In this document: in pieces, positions 26,095 through 35,529 of the stretch
Layout: each line of letters starts with the position of its first letter
Numbering within the stretch: the first letter of the stretch is position 1
DNA from: a bacterium F11
Lineage (GTDB): Bacteria > Elusimicrobiota > Elusimicrobia > F11
DNA length: 64,000 nucleotides
Direction: 5' to 3'
NCBI GenBank assembly: GCA_002176905.1
Contig: MSYE01000111.1
Span: 1-64,000, forward strand
The notes under the pieces: generated by a model
The model's database searches: none
Told to the model about the DNA's origin: nothing
The model's input: the letters and a program-made list of their open reading frames with translations, nothing else
Translations under genes and position numbers: made by a program

Positions 26095-26853
26095 ATGTCT
26101 GGGCATTCACGTTGGGCTGGCATCAAACACAAAAAGGCAGTTGTTGATGCCAAACGAGGAAAAATATTCACCAAAATTGTCAGAGAAATAATGGTGGCCG
26201 CTAAGAATGGGGGTGGTAAACCAGAAAATAATCCACGCCTGCGAAAAGCCATCGATGATGCCAAGGCGGCCAATGTCCCTCAAGACAATGTGAAACGAGC
26301 CATCCAAAAGGGAACAGGCGAACTTCCCGGTCAGTCTATTGAGGAATTGACCTATGAAGGGTATGGCCCAGGTGGGGTAGCGATTTTCATCGAAGCCACC
26401 ACTGATAACAAGAATCGGACAACATCCCAAATTCGCCACCTTTTCTCGGAACACGGTGGGAATTTGGGCGAATCGGGGTGTGTGGCCTTTTTGTTTGATT
26501 CCAAGGGATATATTACCGTACCCAAAGAGTCTTTATCAGAAGAGAAAATGATGAGTATCGCAATTGAAGTAGGGGCTGATGATATAAAAACGGAGGAAGA
26601 GACCTACGAAATTTTCACCGATCCTGCCCAAATGGAATCCATCAAAGATAAGCTTCTTGCTGCTCAGGTTAAAATTGCCTCAAGCGAAATTTCTCTTATC
26701 CCCAAAAACTCGATTAAATTGGAAGGGGATGATGCCAAACGGTGTTTGGAGCTTATGGAGGCATTAGAAGAGCACGATGATGTTAAAACCTCAAGTGCCA
26801 ATTTTGATATTTCAGACGAAATACTTCAAAAGGTGACCAATCAGGATAAATGA
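26095..26853 (+). CDS. yebC: YebC/PmpR family protein
   Basis: 252 aa, full length for the family. It opens with the hallmark SGHSRWAGIKHKKA and continues with DAKAANVPQDNVKRAIQKG and EGYGPGGVAIFIEATTDNKNRT. Members are DNA-binding transcriptional regulators (PmpR), and several YebC proteins are reported to help ribosomes through proline-rich stretches. Ribosome site GAGG precedes the ATG, and the stop overlaps ruvC (ATGA), giving the classic yebC-ruvC pairing. Confidence 0.96.
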   Translation: MSGHSRWAGIKHKKAVVDAKRGKIFTKIVREIMVAAKNGGGKPENNPRLRKAIDDAKAANVPQDNVKRAIQKGTGELPGQSIEELTYEGYGPGGVAIFIEATTDNKNRTTSQIRHLFSEHGGNLGESGCVAFLFDSKGYITVPKESLSEEKMMSIAIEVGADDIKTEEETYEIFTDPAQMESIKDKLLAAQVKIASSEISLIPKNSIKLEGDDAKRCLELMEALEEHDDVKTSSANFDISDEILQKVTNQDK

Positions 26854-27347
26854 AAATTCTGGGAATTGATCCAGGCTTGGCGCGGTTGGGATGGTGTGTT
26901 TTGGAGGGGGAATCTGGCCAGCCTCAAAAAGTCCATTATGGTCTTATTGAAACAGAGGCCAAGCAGTCTCTCACTGAGCGTTTGACAAAGGCGTTTTCGG
27001 ATTTGAAAAACCTCATCTCCCATTTTGAGCCTGATTCCCTGGCCTTGGAAACCCTTTTTTTTGTTAAGAATGCCAAAACCTTGGCACAGGTGGGGCACAT
27101 TCGAGGCATCATTCTTCTTGCTGCTGGTCAAGAAAAGATTGAAGTTAGTGAATATGCTCCACGTCAGATCAAATTGTCGTTGACGGGATTTGGTGGCGCA
27201 GAAAAAAAACAGATGCAGTTGATGGTTCAGCGAATGTTGGGGCTTCCCTCTATTCCCAAACCAGATGATGTGGCTGATGCGTGTGCGGTGGCTCTTTGCC
27301 ATTTGCAATTTGCCACTCATTTAAGAAAAGCCGCTGTTACCGTATAG
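26850..27347 (+). CDS. ruvC: Holliday junction endodeoxyribonuclease RuvC
   Basis: 165 aa. It cleaves Holliday junctions in recombinational repair. The acidic catalytic residues are in place: Asp7 (GIDPG), Glu67 (LALE), Asp140 and Asp143 (PDDVADA), in an RNase H fold. ATGA overlap with yebC; ruvA follows after 20 bases with its own strong ribosome site. Confidence 0.96.
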   Translation: MKILGIDPGLARLGWCVLEGESGQPQKVHYGLIETEAKQSLTERLTKAFSDLKNLISHFEPDSLALETLFFVKNAKTLAQVGHIRGIILLAAGQEKIEVSEYAPRQIKLSLTGFGGAEKKQMQLMVQRMLGLPSIPKPDDVADACAVALCHLQFATHLRKAAVTV

Positions 27348-27367
27348 ACAAACAAAGGAGGAAGAAA

Positions 27368-28003
27368 TTGATTTGCCAATTGCGAGGAAACTGTTGTGAA
27401 ACCCATTTTGAAAAGGATTGCCTTCGCGTGGTCATCGATGTTCACGGTGTCGGATATGAGGTGTTTATGCCAAAATCCTCTCAAGGCCATCTTCGGGAAG
27501 GCCATGTCTACACTGTTTTTATATCAGAATCGGTGACCGCTTTTGATGGTGCCACCACGCTCTATGGATTTTCCAGTCAGGAAGAAAAAGACTTTTTCAA
27601 ACGCATTCGTGAAAATGTGGGGGGGATGGGCCCCAAAAAGACGTTGGAATGCCTTGATAAAATCAACAAATCTCTTCCGGATTTTAAAAGGGCCATCATT
27701 GACCAAGATACCCGAATCCTGGTGTCGGTTTTTGGATTTACCAAAAAAACCGCAGAGAAATTGGTTCTTTCATTAAAAGGAAAAATTGATTCTTGGATCG
27801 TCTCAGGTACCCCAAAATGGGTGGATGCGATTCAATCATCGGATGTGTCCGATGCCCTTTCAGGATTGATAAACTTGGGTTACCGAGAAGATGAAGCAAG
27901 AGAAATGGTAACCGAATCCAAAAAGAAATTGGGTGTGAAAGCCGGCACCGAAGCCATATTACAGGAAGCCCTCCGATTGTTGGGCACCCGAATTGGTTCA
28001 TAA
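27368..28003 (+). CDS. ruvA: Holliday junction branch migration protein RuvA
   Basis: 211 aa from TTG 27368. This start is fixed by AAAGGAGG at 27354-27361 and gives MICQLRG, matching the family's usual MIGRLRG start; the longer frame from 27281 is not native. OB-fold domain, then helix-hairpin-helix (GMGPKKTLECL) and a C-terminal three-helix RuvB-interacting domain (ALSGLINLGYREDEA). It binds the junction and loads RuvB. Order ruvC-ruvA-ruvB. Confidence 0.94.
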   Translation: MICQLRGNCCETHFEKDCLRVVIDVHGVGYEVFMPKSSQGHLREGHVYTVFISESVTAFDGATTLYGFSSQEEKDFFKRIRENVGGMGPKKTLECLDKINKSLPDFKRAIIDQDTRILVSVFGFTKKTAEKLVLSLKGKIDSWIVSGTPKWVDAIQSSDVSDALSGLINLGYREDEAREMVTESKKKLGVKAGTEAILQEALRLLGTRIGS

Positions 28004-28015
28004 GGAGTCTCCTTC

Positions 28016-29059
28016 ATGAGTCTAGAAAACGTGACATCACGTGAGGTTATTCAACCCCAAGCTGCTTTGGGTGAAAAACAAGCCGAGAGCCGCTTGCGGC
28101 CCGAGCGTCTTGACCAGTTTATTGGGCAAGAGAAGTTAAAGAAGAATCTTCAGGTTTTTTTAAGGGCTGCCAAAGAACGGAAGGAGGCATTGGACCATGT
28201 TTTGTTTTGTGCACCTCCAGGACTTGGGAAAACAACCCTTGCCAATATTATTGCCAAAGAAATGGGAGCCAATTTGCGTCAGACCTCCGGTCCCGTAATG
28301 GAACGGGTGGGAGATCTGGCCGCTTTGTTGACCTCTTTGGCTGGTGGCGATGTCTTTTTTATTGATGAGATTCACCGGTTAAACAGGACTGTTGAAGAGG
28401 CATTGTACCCCGCATTAGAAGATTTCAACCTGGATATTGTTGTCGGACAAGGTCCTTCTGCAAAGACAGTTAAGTTGCCTTTACCCAACTTTACCCTGAT
28501 TGGGGCCACGACTCGCTCTGGGCTCTTAACCAGTCCCCTTCGAGATCGATTTGGAATTGTTTTCTATCTGGATTTCTATGAAACATCGGAATTGGCCCAG
28601 ATTGTGAACCGATCCGCACAAATTCTCAAGATAGAGGTGGAAAATTCGGCTGCGTTAGAAATAGCCAAACGTTCTCGTGGGACCCCACGTATTGCCAATC
28701 GCCTTCTTCGTCGGGTTCGTGATTTCGCTCAACTTGAGAAAGGTATTGTTTCATTAAAGATTACGCAAAAAGCGCTTCAAGCTTTGGAGGTTGATGAGGC
28801 CGGTCTTGATCGAATGGATCGTAAGATTCTTGAGGTCATCATCGAAAAATTTTCAGGAGGACCCGTGGGATTGGACACCTTATCAGTGGCTGTTAGTGAG
28901 GAACGGGATACCGTTGAGGATGTTTATGAACCCTTCCTCATAAAAGCAGGTTTTCTCGCGCGAACACCGCGTGGTCGTGTGTTGACCCCGCATGCTTATC
29001 GTCATTTTGGGAAAATACCTCCTGAAAGAACCAAAAAGGAACTCTCTTTATTTTCATGA
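28016..29059 (+). CDS. ruvB: Holliday junction ATP-dependent helicase RuvB
   Basis: 347 aa. AAA+ motor of the RuvAB branch-migration complex. Walker A is APPGLGKTT (66-74), Walker B is FFIDEIH (114-120), sensor 1 lies in [17 protein letters not shown] with the arginine finger, and the C-terminal winged helix includes [10 protein letters not shown]. The stop overlaps the next gene by 4 bases (ATGA). Confidence 0.97.
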   Translation: MSLENVTSREVIQPQAALGEKQAESRLRPERLDQFIGQEKLKKNLQVFLRAAKERKEALDHVLFCAPPGLGKTTLANIIAKEMGANLRQTSGPVMERVGDLAALLTSLAGGDVFFIDEIHRLNRTVEEALYPALEDFNLDIVVGQGPSAKTVKLPLPNFTLIGATTRSGLLTSPLRDRFGIVFYLDFYETSELAQIVNRSAQILKIEVENSAALEIAKRSRGTPRIANRLLRRVRDFAQLEKGIVSLKITQKALQALEVDEAGLDRMDRKILEVIIEKFSGGPVGLDTLSVAVSEERDTVEDVYEPFLIKAGFLARTPRGRVLTPHAYRHFGKIPPERTKKELSLFS

Positions 29060-30267
29060 TATCGAAAAAAAATCTTCTTCCTCTTTTCTTGGGAGGGTTC
29101 ATTTTGGGTGGATGCGCCTCCACCCTGCCTCCTCCAAAGATTTCAAAACTTCCAATTGTTCACAAGGTTGAGGTTGATGAAAAAGTTTCTTCACAACCTT
29201 CTGATATGAACCGCTTGGTTTTGGTTGGGCTAAAGGTCAATGTCCCCGAGATGGGGATCTCATGCAAAGGATCGTTTTCGGTAAAAGATTTGACCACCGG
29301 GTTTGTTAAGGAATTGAAGGAGGAAAAAATTCAAATTTCTGCTCGGTCATTTGGAATCGTCCTGAATGGAAAATCCTTTGGTCGAAAAGTTGTCATTTCT
29401 CCTAGGAATTCGACGGAATATATATCCTTTGGGTCTCGAAAAGTTCGGGGAAAACTAAAGGCCATCGCATCACACGAATCAAAAGTGACCATTGTAAATG
29501 AACTGGACTTGGATGCTTATCTCAAGGGAGTTCTTCCCCGTGAAGTAATTGTCACTTGGCCAAAGGAGGCTTTGAAAGCCCAAGCTGTCGCAAGTCGAAC
29601 CTATTTGATTTCCCATCTTGGTCGTCATAAAAAAGAGGGATTTGATGTTTGTTCCGATGTTCACTGTCAAGTTTATGGGGGCGTCAACAGAGAGCATCCC
29701 CAAACCTCAAAAGCGGTAGAAGAAACCAGAGGGGAAATCCTGGAATACAATGGCAAACCCATTCAGTCCTTCTTCCATGCTTGTTGCGGTGGTCACACGG
29801 AAAAAGTTGGAGCCGTCTGGGGATCTCAAAACAAACCTTATTTGCCTGCCAAAAGATGTGGATATGGAAAAGCGGCTCCTTGGTACAACTGGTCACTCAA
29901 TATGTCAAATGGGGAAATCCTCTCTCTCCTTAAAAAACCCAGGCTGGTTAAAGGAAGTCAATTGAAATCGATCAAAGTCAAAACAAAGAGCAAATCGGCC
30001 AGGGCGGAGGTTATAACGGTAACAACGGAGAAGGGTTCTTTTAATGTCTCTGGCAATGCTTTTCGGTTGGCTCTTCATCCCGAAAAGATTCGAAGTACCC
30101 TTTGGACCAATCTTTCAAAGAAAAAAAATGGATATCATTTTGAAGGTCGTGGATGGGGACATGGAGTGGGTCTATGCCAATGGGGTGCCAGGGGGCAGGC
30201 CTTGCAAAACTTGAGTTACAAAAAAATATTGGGTTTCTATTATCCTGAAGCCAAACTGAAAAGTTGA
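29056..30267 (+). CDS. SpoIID/LytB-domain lipoprotein (peptidoglycan lytic enzyme-like)
   Basis: 403 aa. The lipoprotein signal ends in LGGC (Cys20). The SpoIID/LytB domain shows [10 protein letters not shown] (family catalytic-Glu region, near residue 162), [21 protein letters not shown] and the terminal [19 protein letters not shown] block. SpoIID cleaves peptidoglycan glycan strands, and non-sporulating bacteria carry relatives such as LytB-type amidase enhancers. It is tightly packed between ruvB (ATGA) and queA (TTGA), an arrangement found in Deltaproteobacteria-like genomes. Likely anchored on the periplasmic side. Confidence 0.88.
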   Translation: MISKKNLLPLFLGGFILGGCASTLPPPKISKLPIVHKVEVDEKVSSQPSDMNRLVLVGLKVNVPEMGISCKGSFSVKDLTTGFVKELKEEKIQISARSFGIVLNGKSFGRKVVISPRNSTEYISFGSRKVRGKLKAIASHESKVTIVNELDLDAYLKGVLPREVIVTWPKEALKAQAVASRTYLISHLGRHKKEGFDVCSDVHCQVYGGVNREHPQTSKAVEETRGEILEYNGKPIQSFFHACCGGHTEKVGAVWGSQNKPYLPAKRCGYGKAAPWYNWSLNMSNGEILSLLKKPRLVKGSQLKSIKVKTKSKSARAEVITVTTEKGSFNVSGNAFRLALHPEKIRSTLWTNLSKKKNGYHFEGRGWGHGVGLCQWGARGQALQNLSYKKILGFYYPEAKLKS

Positions 30268-31313
30268 AAACGTTGACATCCTTCCGAATTGATCCGGATA
30301 CACTTGATTTTGAACTTCCTGAAAACTTGATAGCCCAAGAACCCCTCCCGAAAAGAGATCATGCGCGGTTGATGGTTCTTGACCGAGTAAGTGGTTCGCT
30401 CCAGCATAAAAAATTCTTTGATTTAAAAAATTACCTGAAAAAAGACGATGTGGTGGTTATCAACAAAGCCCGTGTCAATCGGGCCAAATTCATCGGGAAG
30501 AAATTAACTGGGGGACATGTTGAGATCGTATTGATTGCTCCTGAAGGGGATCCTCTTACTTGGCGATCTTTGGTTCGGCCGATGTTAAAACCAGGAACCG
30601 TTTTTAAATTGACAAATGGTGTGGGTGTTCGATTGATAGGGCGTAACAAGGAAGGGGAAAATATCCTTGTTTTTGATGGGGGGAATCCTCGGGATTTGAT
30701 GGCGAGTATGGGAGCCATGCCACTTCCTCCTTATATCAAACGAAAAAGTGATGATCCCCGCCGGAAAAAGGATTTTGATGATTATCAAACGGTTTATGGA
30801 GAAGTGGACGGTTCGCTCGCGGCCCCAACAGCGGGATTGCATTTTACCCCTGAATTGCTCGCAGATATAAAATCGATGGGAGTGACCATAGTTGAGGTAA
30901 TTCTGCATGTGGGGTGGGGAACCTTTCGGCCCATTCGAGAATCGGTTGAGAACCATCATATGCTTCCGGAACAATATGAAATCTCAACCGAAAATATTGG
31001 ATGTCTGATGGAGAGTAAAAAAAGAAACCGTCGGATAATTTCCGTTGGAACAACATCGACACGTGTTTTAGAATCATTGGAACAATTTCGACCCGAAGGA
31101 CCCATCAAGGGAGAGACAAATTTGTTTATAAAACCTGGTTTTTCTTATAAATGGATTACCGGATTGATTACGAATTTTCATGTTCCCAGATCAACCCCCA
31201 TCGCCCTTACTGCGGCTTTCTCAGGATTAAGCCATTTGGAAAAAGCGTACGAGGAGGCGATTGGGCAACAGTATCGCTTCTTCTCATACGGCGATGCGAT
31301 GTTGATAATCTAA
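30264..31313 (+). CDS. queA: S-adenosylmethionine:tRNA ribosyltransferase-isomerase QueA
   Basis: 349 aa, full length. It transfers and isomerises the ribosyl group of SAM onto 7-aminomethyl-deazaguanine tRNA to give epoxyqueuosine. Family blocks are visible: FELPENLIAQEP, RLMVLDR, AAPTAGLHFTPELL, HVGWGTFRP and FITNFHVPRSTP-like text near the end. TTG start in a TTGA overlap with the SpoIID-like gene. Next to tgt, the other queuosine enzyme. Confidence 0.95.
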   Translation: MKTLTSFRIDPDTLDFELPENLIAQEPLPKRDHARLMVLDRVSGSLQHKKFFDLKNYLKKDDVVVINKARVNRAKFIGKKLTGGHVEIVLIAPEGDPLTWRSLVRPMLKPGTVFKLTNGVGVRLIGRNKEGENILVFDGGNPRDLMASMGAMPLPPYIKRKSDDPRRKKDFDDYQTVYGEVDGSLAAPTAGLHFTPELLADIKSMGVTIVEVILHVGWGTFRPIRESVENHHMLPEQYEISTENIGCLMESKKRNRRIISVGTTSTRVLESLEQFRPEGPIKGETNLFIKPGFSYKWITGLITNFHVPRSTPIALTAAFSGLSHLEKAYEEAIGQQYRFFSYGDAMLII

Positions 31314-31343
31314 CTGGTCCGATAAAGGAAATTTATAAAAAGT

Positions 31344-32486
31344 ATGACCCCTTTTTCTGTTGAACATAGAGATCCCAAAAGCAAGGCCCGAGCAGGTCGG
31401 TTGATAACCCCTCATGGTGTGATCGAAACCCCGGTCTTTATGCCCGTGGGAACACAGGCCACCGTGAAAACCATGTCTTCAGATGAGATCGAGAATATGG
31501 GGTATCGTATTTTGTTGGCCAATACGTACCATCTTTTCCTTCGTCCTGGATTGGAAACACTTCAAAAATTGGGTGGCCTTCATCAATTTATGTCATGGCC
31601 CGGCGCCATTCTCACCGATTCCGGAGGTTACCAAGTTTTTTCTTTGGCCACGCGATGTCAATTGTCTGAAGAGGGGGTTGTTTTTTCGTCTCACGTTGAT
31701 GGGAAAAGACAGAAATTGACCCCAGAGATCACAACCGAATTTCAATTCAACATCGGGTCCGATATTGCCATGTGTCTGGATGATTGCCCACCCTATCCTT
31801 CTTTGAAGAGAGACGCCAAAGAAAGCATGGAGCAGACACTCCGTTGGGCAAAACGTTGCAAAATGACATATGAAACGTGGTTAGAGGCCCATCAGGCAAA
31901 TCCGCTTCTCTTTGGAATTACGCAAGGAGCCAGTTTCACGGATCTTCGTGAAGAGTCAACGCAAAAAACCGTTGAAATTGGATTTCCTGGTTATGCCATC
32001 GGGGGGCTTGGCGTAGGAGAACCAAAAGAGATGACCTGGTCATTGTTGGAGGCCAGCCTTCGGCCTCTTCCGGAGAAAGCCCCTCATTATCTCATGGGAT
32101 TTGGACAGCCCGAAGATTTTTGGGAGGGTGTTCAACGTGGAGTGGATATGTTTGATTGTGTGTTGCCGACGCGGAATGGTCGCAATGGCCAAGCCTTCAC
32201 ATCCAGGGGACGCCTTCAGATTACCAATGCTCCGTTCCGAGAAGACACCCAACCTCTCGATCCCCATTGTTCCTGTTTAACCTGTCAACGTTATTCAAGG
32301 GGATACCTGTTTCATCTTTTTCGAGCCGGAGAGCTGTTGGGTCCTCGCCTGATAACTTTACACAACCTGTTCTATATGATAAGTTTGCTTCGAACAATCC
32401 GAAAATCGATCATTGATGGTCATTTTCAGGAAGAAAAAGAGAAATTTCTGGAGACTTATAAATCAAGTGAAAACGCCATTTGCTAG
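31344..32486 (+). CDS. tgt: tRNA-guanine transglycosylase
   Basis: 380 aa. It exchanges guanine-34 for preQ1 in GUN-anticodon tRNAs; the tRNA-Asp(GUC) in this window is a standard substrate. TDSGGYQVFSL holds the conserved active-site Asp, GGLGVGEPKE is conserved, and the zinc site is CxCxxC near residues 309-314 plus a His about 26 residues on. It follows queA by 30 bases; its 3' end overlaps the start of the HEAT-repeat gene. Confidence 0.96.
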   Translation: MTPFSVEHRDPKSKARAGRLITPHGVIETPVFMPVGTQATVKTMSSDEIENMGYRILLANTYHLFLRPGLETLQKLGGLHQFMSWPGAILTDSGGYQVFSLATRCQLSEEGVVFSSHVDGKRQKLTPEITTEFQFNIGSDIAMCLDDCPPYPSLKRDAKESMEQTLRWAKRCKMTYETWLEAHQANPLLFGITQGASFTDLREESTQKTVEIGFPGYAIGGLGVGEPKEMTWSLLEASLRPLPEKAPHYLMGFGQPEDFWEGVQRGVDMFDCVLPTRNGRNGQAFTSRGRLQITNAPFREDTQPLDPHCSCLTCQRYSRGYLFHLFRAGELLGPRLITLHNLFYMISLLRTIRKSIIDGHFQEEKEKFLETYKSSENAIC

Positions 32487-33591
32487 ATTTCGTTGGATAG
32501 GCTTCTCTTTCCTTGTTTTTGCTTTTGTTCTTTTTTTTGGCATTAACTGGATAAAATCAGCCGAACTTAAAAAGCCGAGCAAAAAAGTTTTACGAGCCTC
32601 CTGGAAAATTATTCAAGAATCTCTCACAAGTAACGATTCAAAAATTCGTGAAGACGCGGTCAAGGCCCTCGAGTTGATTTCCAGTGAATCCGCGGTGAAT
32701 TCTCTGATTTCATCTCTTAGGGATGAAAGCGACTATGTCAAGATTTGGGCTGCTCGTGGTTTGGCTCGGAAAGGAAGCTCAGCGGGAAAAGAGACCCTTC
32801 TTTCGATACTTTTGTCCTCCTCAAATAATAAGGAAGATGCAGCAGGATCCTTGGCTGCTTTAATGAGATTAAGAGCCTTGGCCCGAGGAAGGGTTCGCGG
32901 AGAGGCCGCCAAGGTTTTGGGTATGATTAATGATCCAGAACTCATTCCCGTCCTAAAAGAAGCCAAAAGAGATAGCGATGGACGGGTACGGGATGGGGCG
33001 GCGGTGGCATTGGCTATTATGGGGGATAATAGTGAAACAATTGTTTTTTCGAGTGCTCTCACAGATCAAGACAAAGGAATTCGGTTGGCAGCGGTAGAAG
33101 CCCTTGAGTCAATAAAAGATCCCAATTCCCTTGATGTCCTACTTCATGTTGTTGGTGACCCCGAAGAGGAAATTCGAAATATGGCTGTTCGTGCGTTAGG
33201 GGGAATTAAGTCGGAAAAAGCAACAGAACCGCTTACCCGGAGATTAACCGATCAAAGTGGACTCGTCCGTGAAAGTGCCGCATGGGCCTTGGGTGAGGTG
33301 GCCAATCCCATAAGAATTCCTCACTTGAAAGCCTCTCTTTCCGATCCCAATGTTTTTGTTAAGTTGGCAGCGGCGGAAGCGTTAGGTAAAATGGGTGACG
33401 ACTCAGGGCTCCCGGTATGTGAAGAAGCGTTAAATTCCAATGATATCGATGCGCGGATTCGGGCCGCCAGATCAATAGGGTACATTTCTGAAAAAAACGC
33501 TCAGAGTTTGGCAATAAAAACCTTAAACGATGGAAATGAAAAGGTTCGTTTGGCGGCAGCAACATCAATTTTTCGACAGCTAAAGAAATGA
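32467..33591 (+). CDS. HEAT-repeat protein with N-terminal membrane anchor
   Basis: About 374 aa from GTG 32467, which has GGAG upstream and gives VKTPFARF followed by a membrane helix; the frame is also open from TTG/ATG at 32413/32416. After the anchor come about nine HEAT/PBS-lyase-type helical repeats of ~31 residues (for example VREAAAWALGEVANP-like units), forming an extended scaffold. It overlaps tgt and precedes yajC-secDF, so it is probably co-transcribed with them. Function unknown; a protein-protein adaptor at the membrane is likely. Confidence 0.82.
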   Translation: MKTPFARFRWIGFSFLVFAFVLFFGINWIKSAELKKPSKKVLRASWKIIQESLTSNDSKIREDAVKALELISSESAVNSLISSLRDESDYVKIWAARGLARKGSSAGKETLLSILLSSSNNKEDAAGSLAALMRLRALARGRVRGEAAKVLGMINDPELIPVLKEAKRDSDGRVRDGAAVALAIMGDNSETIVFSSALTDQDKGIRLAAVEALESIKDPNSLDVLLHVVGDPEEEIRNMAVRALGGIKSEKATEPLTRRLTDQSGLVRESAAWALGEVANPIRIPHLKASLSDPNVFVKLAAAEALGKMGDDSGLPVCEEALNSNDIDARIRAARSIGYISEKNAQSLAIKTLNDGNEKVRLAAATSIFRQLKK

Positions 33592-33623
33592 TATAAGTAA
33601 GGATAAGGCAATTTAAAAGGATA

Positions 33624-34043
33624 ATGCAAAATAATATGAAAAACATCATACTCACTCTTCTCTTTTTTCTCATCACAATGGTGAACAATGGATTTGCTAT
33701 GGCAGGCCGACCCAATGCCGATCCCAATGCCCCGGCTCCTCCTGGATGGGTTTCCTTTGCTCCCCTAATTTTTATTGTGTTTGTTTTTTATTTTCTGATC
33801 ATCCGGCCCCAGTCCCGACAACGGAAGGAAAGACAACAGGTCCTTGAGAACCTAAAAAAAGGGGATAAAATAATTACGCAAGGCGGAATATTTGCCACAA
33901 TTGTTAATATTGGTCCCAATTCCTTGGATATAAAAATTAACGAAGATACCAGAGTAAAAATTCAGAAAGGTGCTGTTGCTGATGTCGTTGTGGAAAAACC
34001 GCAAGCAGCCATTCCAGAAAAAGTGACAACGGGAACCAATTAA
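33624..34043 (+). CDS. yajC: Preprotein translocase accessory subunit YajC
   Basis: 139 aa. The family core is one membrane helix ending FLIIRPQSRQRKE, then LENLKKGDKIITQGGIFATI. It assists SecDF in protein export. Odd: an extra ~35-residue hydrophobic N-terminus (ILTLLFFLITMVNNGFA) ahead of a proline/asparagine-rich linker looks like a signal peptide or second helix, making it longer than typical YajC (about 110 aa). It is directly upstream of secD. Confidence 0.92.
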   Translation: MQNNMKNIILTLLFFLITMVNNGFAMAGRPNADPNAPAPPGWVSFAPLIFIVFVFYFLIIRPQSRQRKERQQVLENLKKGDKIITQGGIFATIVNIGPNSLDIKINEDTRVKIQKGAVADVVVEKPQAAIPEKVTTGTN

Positions 34044-34086
34044 AAATGAAAAGCATTCTATTTTTAGAAATAAAGGAGGGTTCGGT

Positions 34087-35526
34087 TTGGACACCAAATT
34101 AACATGGAAAGTCCTTATTCTGGGAGCGGTCGTTTTGTTTGCTGGATTTAAGCTCTACCCGAATTTTCTTTGGTATAGCTTCTCCGTTGAAGAGAGACGG
34201 GAACAATCCCAACTCAACAATCCCTTGTCAAAAAAAGTTTTCCCTCTTGGTCTTGATCTTCAGGGCGGCGTTCATTTGGTATACAAGTTGGACACCAGCA
34301 AGTTAGAAGATCTTAGCGATGAGAATGTGCGACGGGCCCTTGAGCAGAACATGGTGGTGATCAATAATCGAATTGATGCTCTTGGTGTGGCCAATCCCTT
34401 TGTGGCACGTCAAGGAAAAGAATTTGTCGTGATTCAGCTTCCAGGCGTCTATGAAAGCGAACAAGCCAAGAAAATTATTGGAAAAACGGCTTTATTGGAA
34501 TTTCGGTTGGTTAAAGAAAATGAGGTCCTAATTGAAATAACTCAAAAAATTGAGGAGAGTGGTCTTAAACACAATGAAATTTTAAAGAATGGGCTTCCAG
34601 AAGAAATTGAAAAATTAATACCCGAGGGGACTGATCTCGTTCCAGTTAGGGAAGGAGGTTATCTTCTTGTCACAGATAAAGCTGATTTGACTGGTAAATA
34701 CCTTAAATTGGCGCGAGTGGAACTGGGTAGCTCATATCAAGTCGGAGGGTTGTCTATCGGATTTGAACTTGATTCAGATGGGGCCAAACTATTTGAACAA
34801 TTAACAGCGGCACATATAAATGAACGTCTGGCCATTATTTTAGACGATCTTATCCAATCGGCTCCTCGGATCGAGTCCCGTATTCCCGGTGGACGCGGAC
34901 AAATTACGGGGAACTTTTCTTCCCAAGAAGCCAAACTTTTGGCAAATGTGCTCAATTCCGGTAACCTGCAAGCTCCTATGATGGTCGTCGAAGAACGAAG
35001 TGTGGGGCCTCAAATGGGAGAAGATTCCATCCGGGCGGGTCTTCAAGCGATACTCATTGGATTTCTTTTCGTCATTGTCTTTATGATTTTTTACTACCGG
35101 GTATCTGGTATCTTGGCTGATATTGCTCTGATTTTAAATTTGGTCTTGCTTATGGCTACTCTTTCGGCTTTGAAGGCCACCTTAACGCTGCCTGGTATTG
35201 CGGGAATCATCTTGTCTTTGGCCATGGCTGTTGATGCCAATATTCTCATCTTGGAACGAATTCGAGAGGAGATGGCCAAAGGAAAACAAATCAAATTTGC
35301 CGTTGATGAGGGATACGCCAAGGCCTTTTCTGCTATTTTGGATGGAAATCTGACGACCATCTTTGCCGCAGCTTTTCTTTTTCAGTTTGGTTCGGGACCT
35401 GTTCGTGGTTTCGGTGTGACGTTGATGTGGGGTTTGATCATCTCGATGATTACCGCCTTTGTGGTGACCAAAATTTTCTATGAACTTTGGTTTTCAATTT
35501 ATAAACCAAAATCCTTGAGTGTTTAA
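34087..35526 (+). CDS. secD: Protein translocase subunit SecD
   Basis: 479 aa. The start is TTG 34087, backed by AAGGAGGG six bases upstream. The periplasmic P1 region carries LGLDLQGGVHLVYKLD, followed by the six-helix RND-type membrane domain from about residue 310, with AMAVDANILILERIREE containing the functional Asp and SILDGNLTT-like text. It uses the proton gradient to pull exported proteins. secF follows after 3 bases. Confidence 0.97.
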   Translation: MDTKLTWKVLILGAVVLFAGFKLYPNFLWYSFSVEERREQSQLNNPLSKKVFPLGLDLQGGVHLVYKLDTSKLEDLSDENVRRALEQNMVVINNRIDALGVANPFVARQGKEFVVIQLPGVYESEQAKKIIGKTALLEFRLVKENEVLIEITQKIEESGLKHNEILKNGLPEEIEKLIPEGTDLVPVREGGYLLVTDKADLTGKYLKLARVELGSSYQVGGLSIGFELDSDGAKLFEQLTAAHINERLAIILDDLIQSAPRIESRIPGGRGQITGNFSSQEAKLLANVLNSGNLQAPMMVVEERSVGPQMGEDSIRAGLQAILIGFLFVIVFMIFYYRVSGILADIALILNLVLLMATLSALKATLTLPGIAGIILSLAMAVDANILILERIREEMAKGKQIKFAVDEGYAKAFSAILDGNLTTIFAAAFLFQFGSGPVRGFGVTLMWGLIISMITAFVVTKIFYELWFSIYKPKSLSV

Positions 35527-35529
35527 ATT

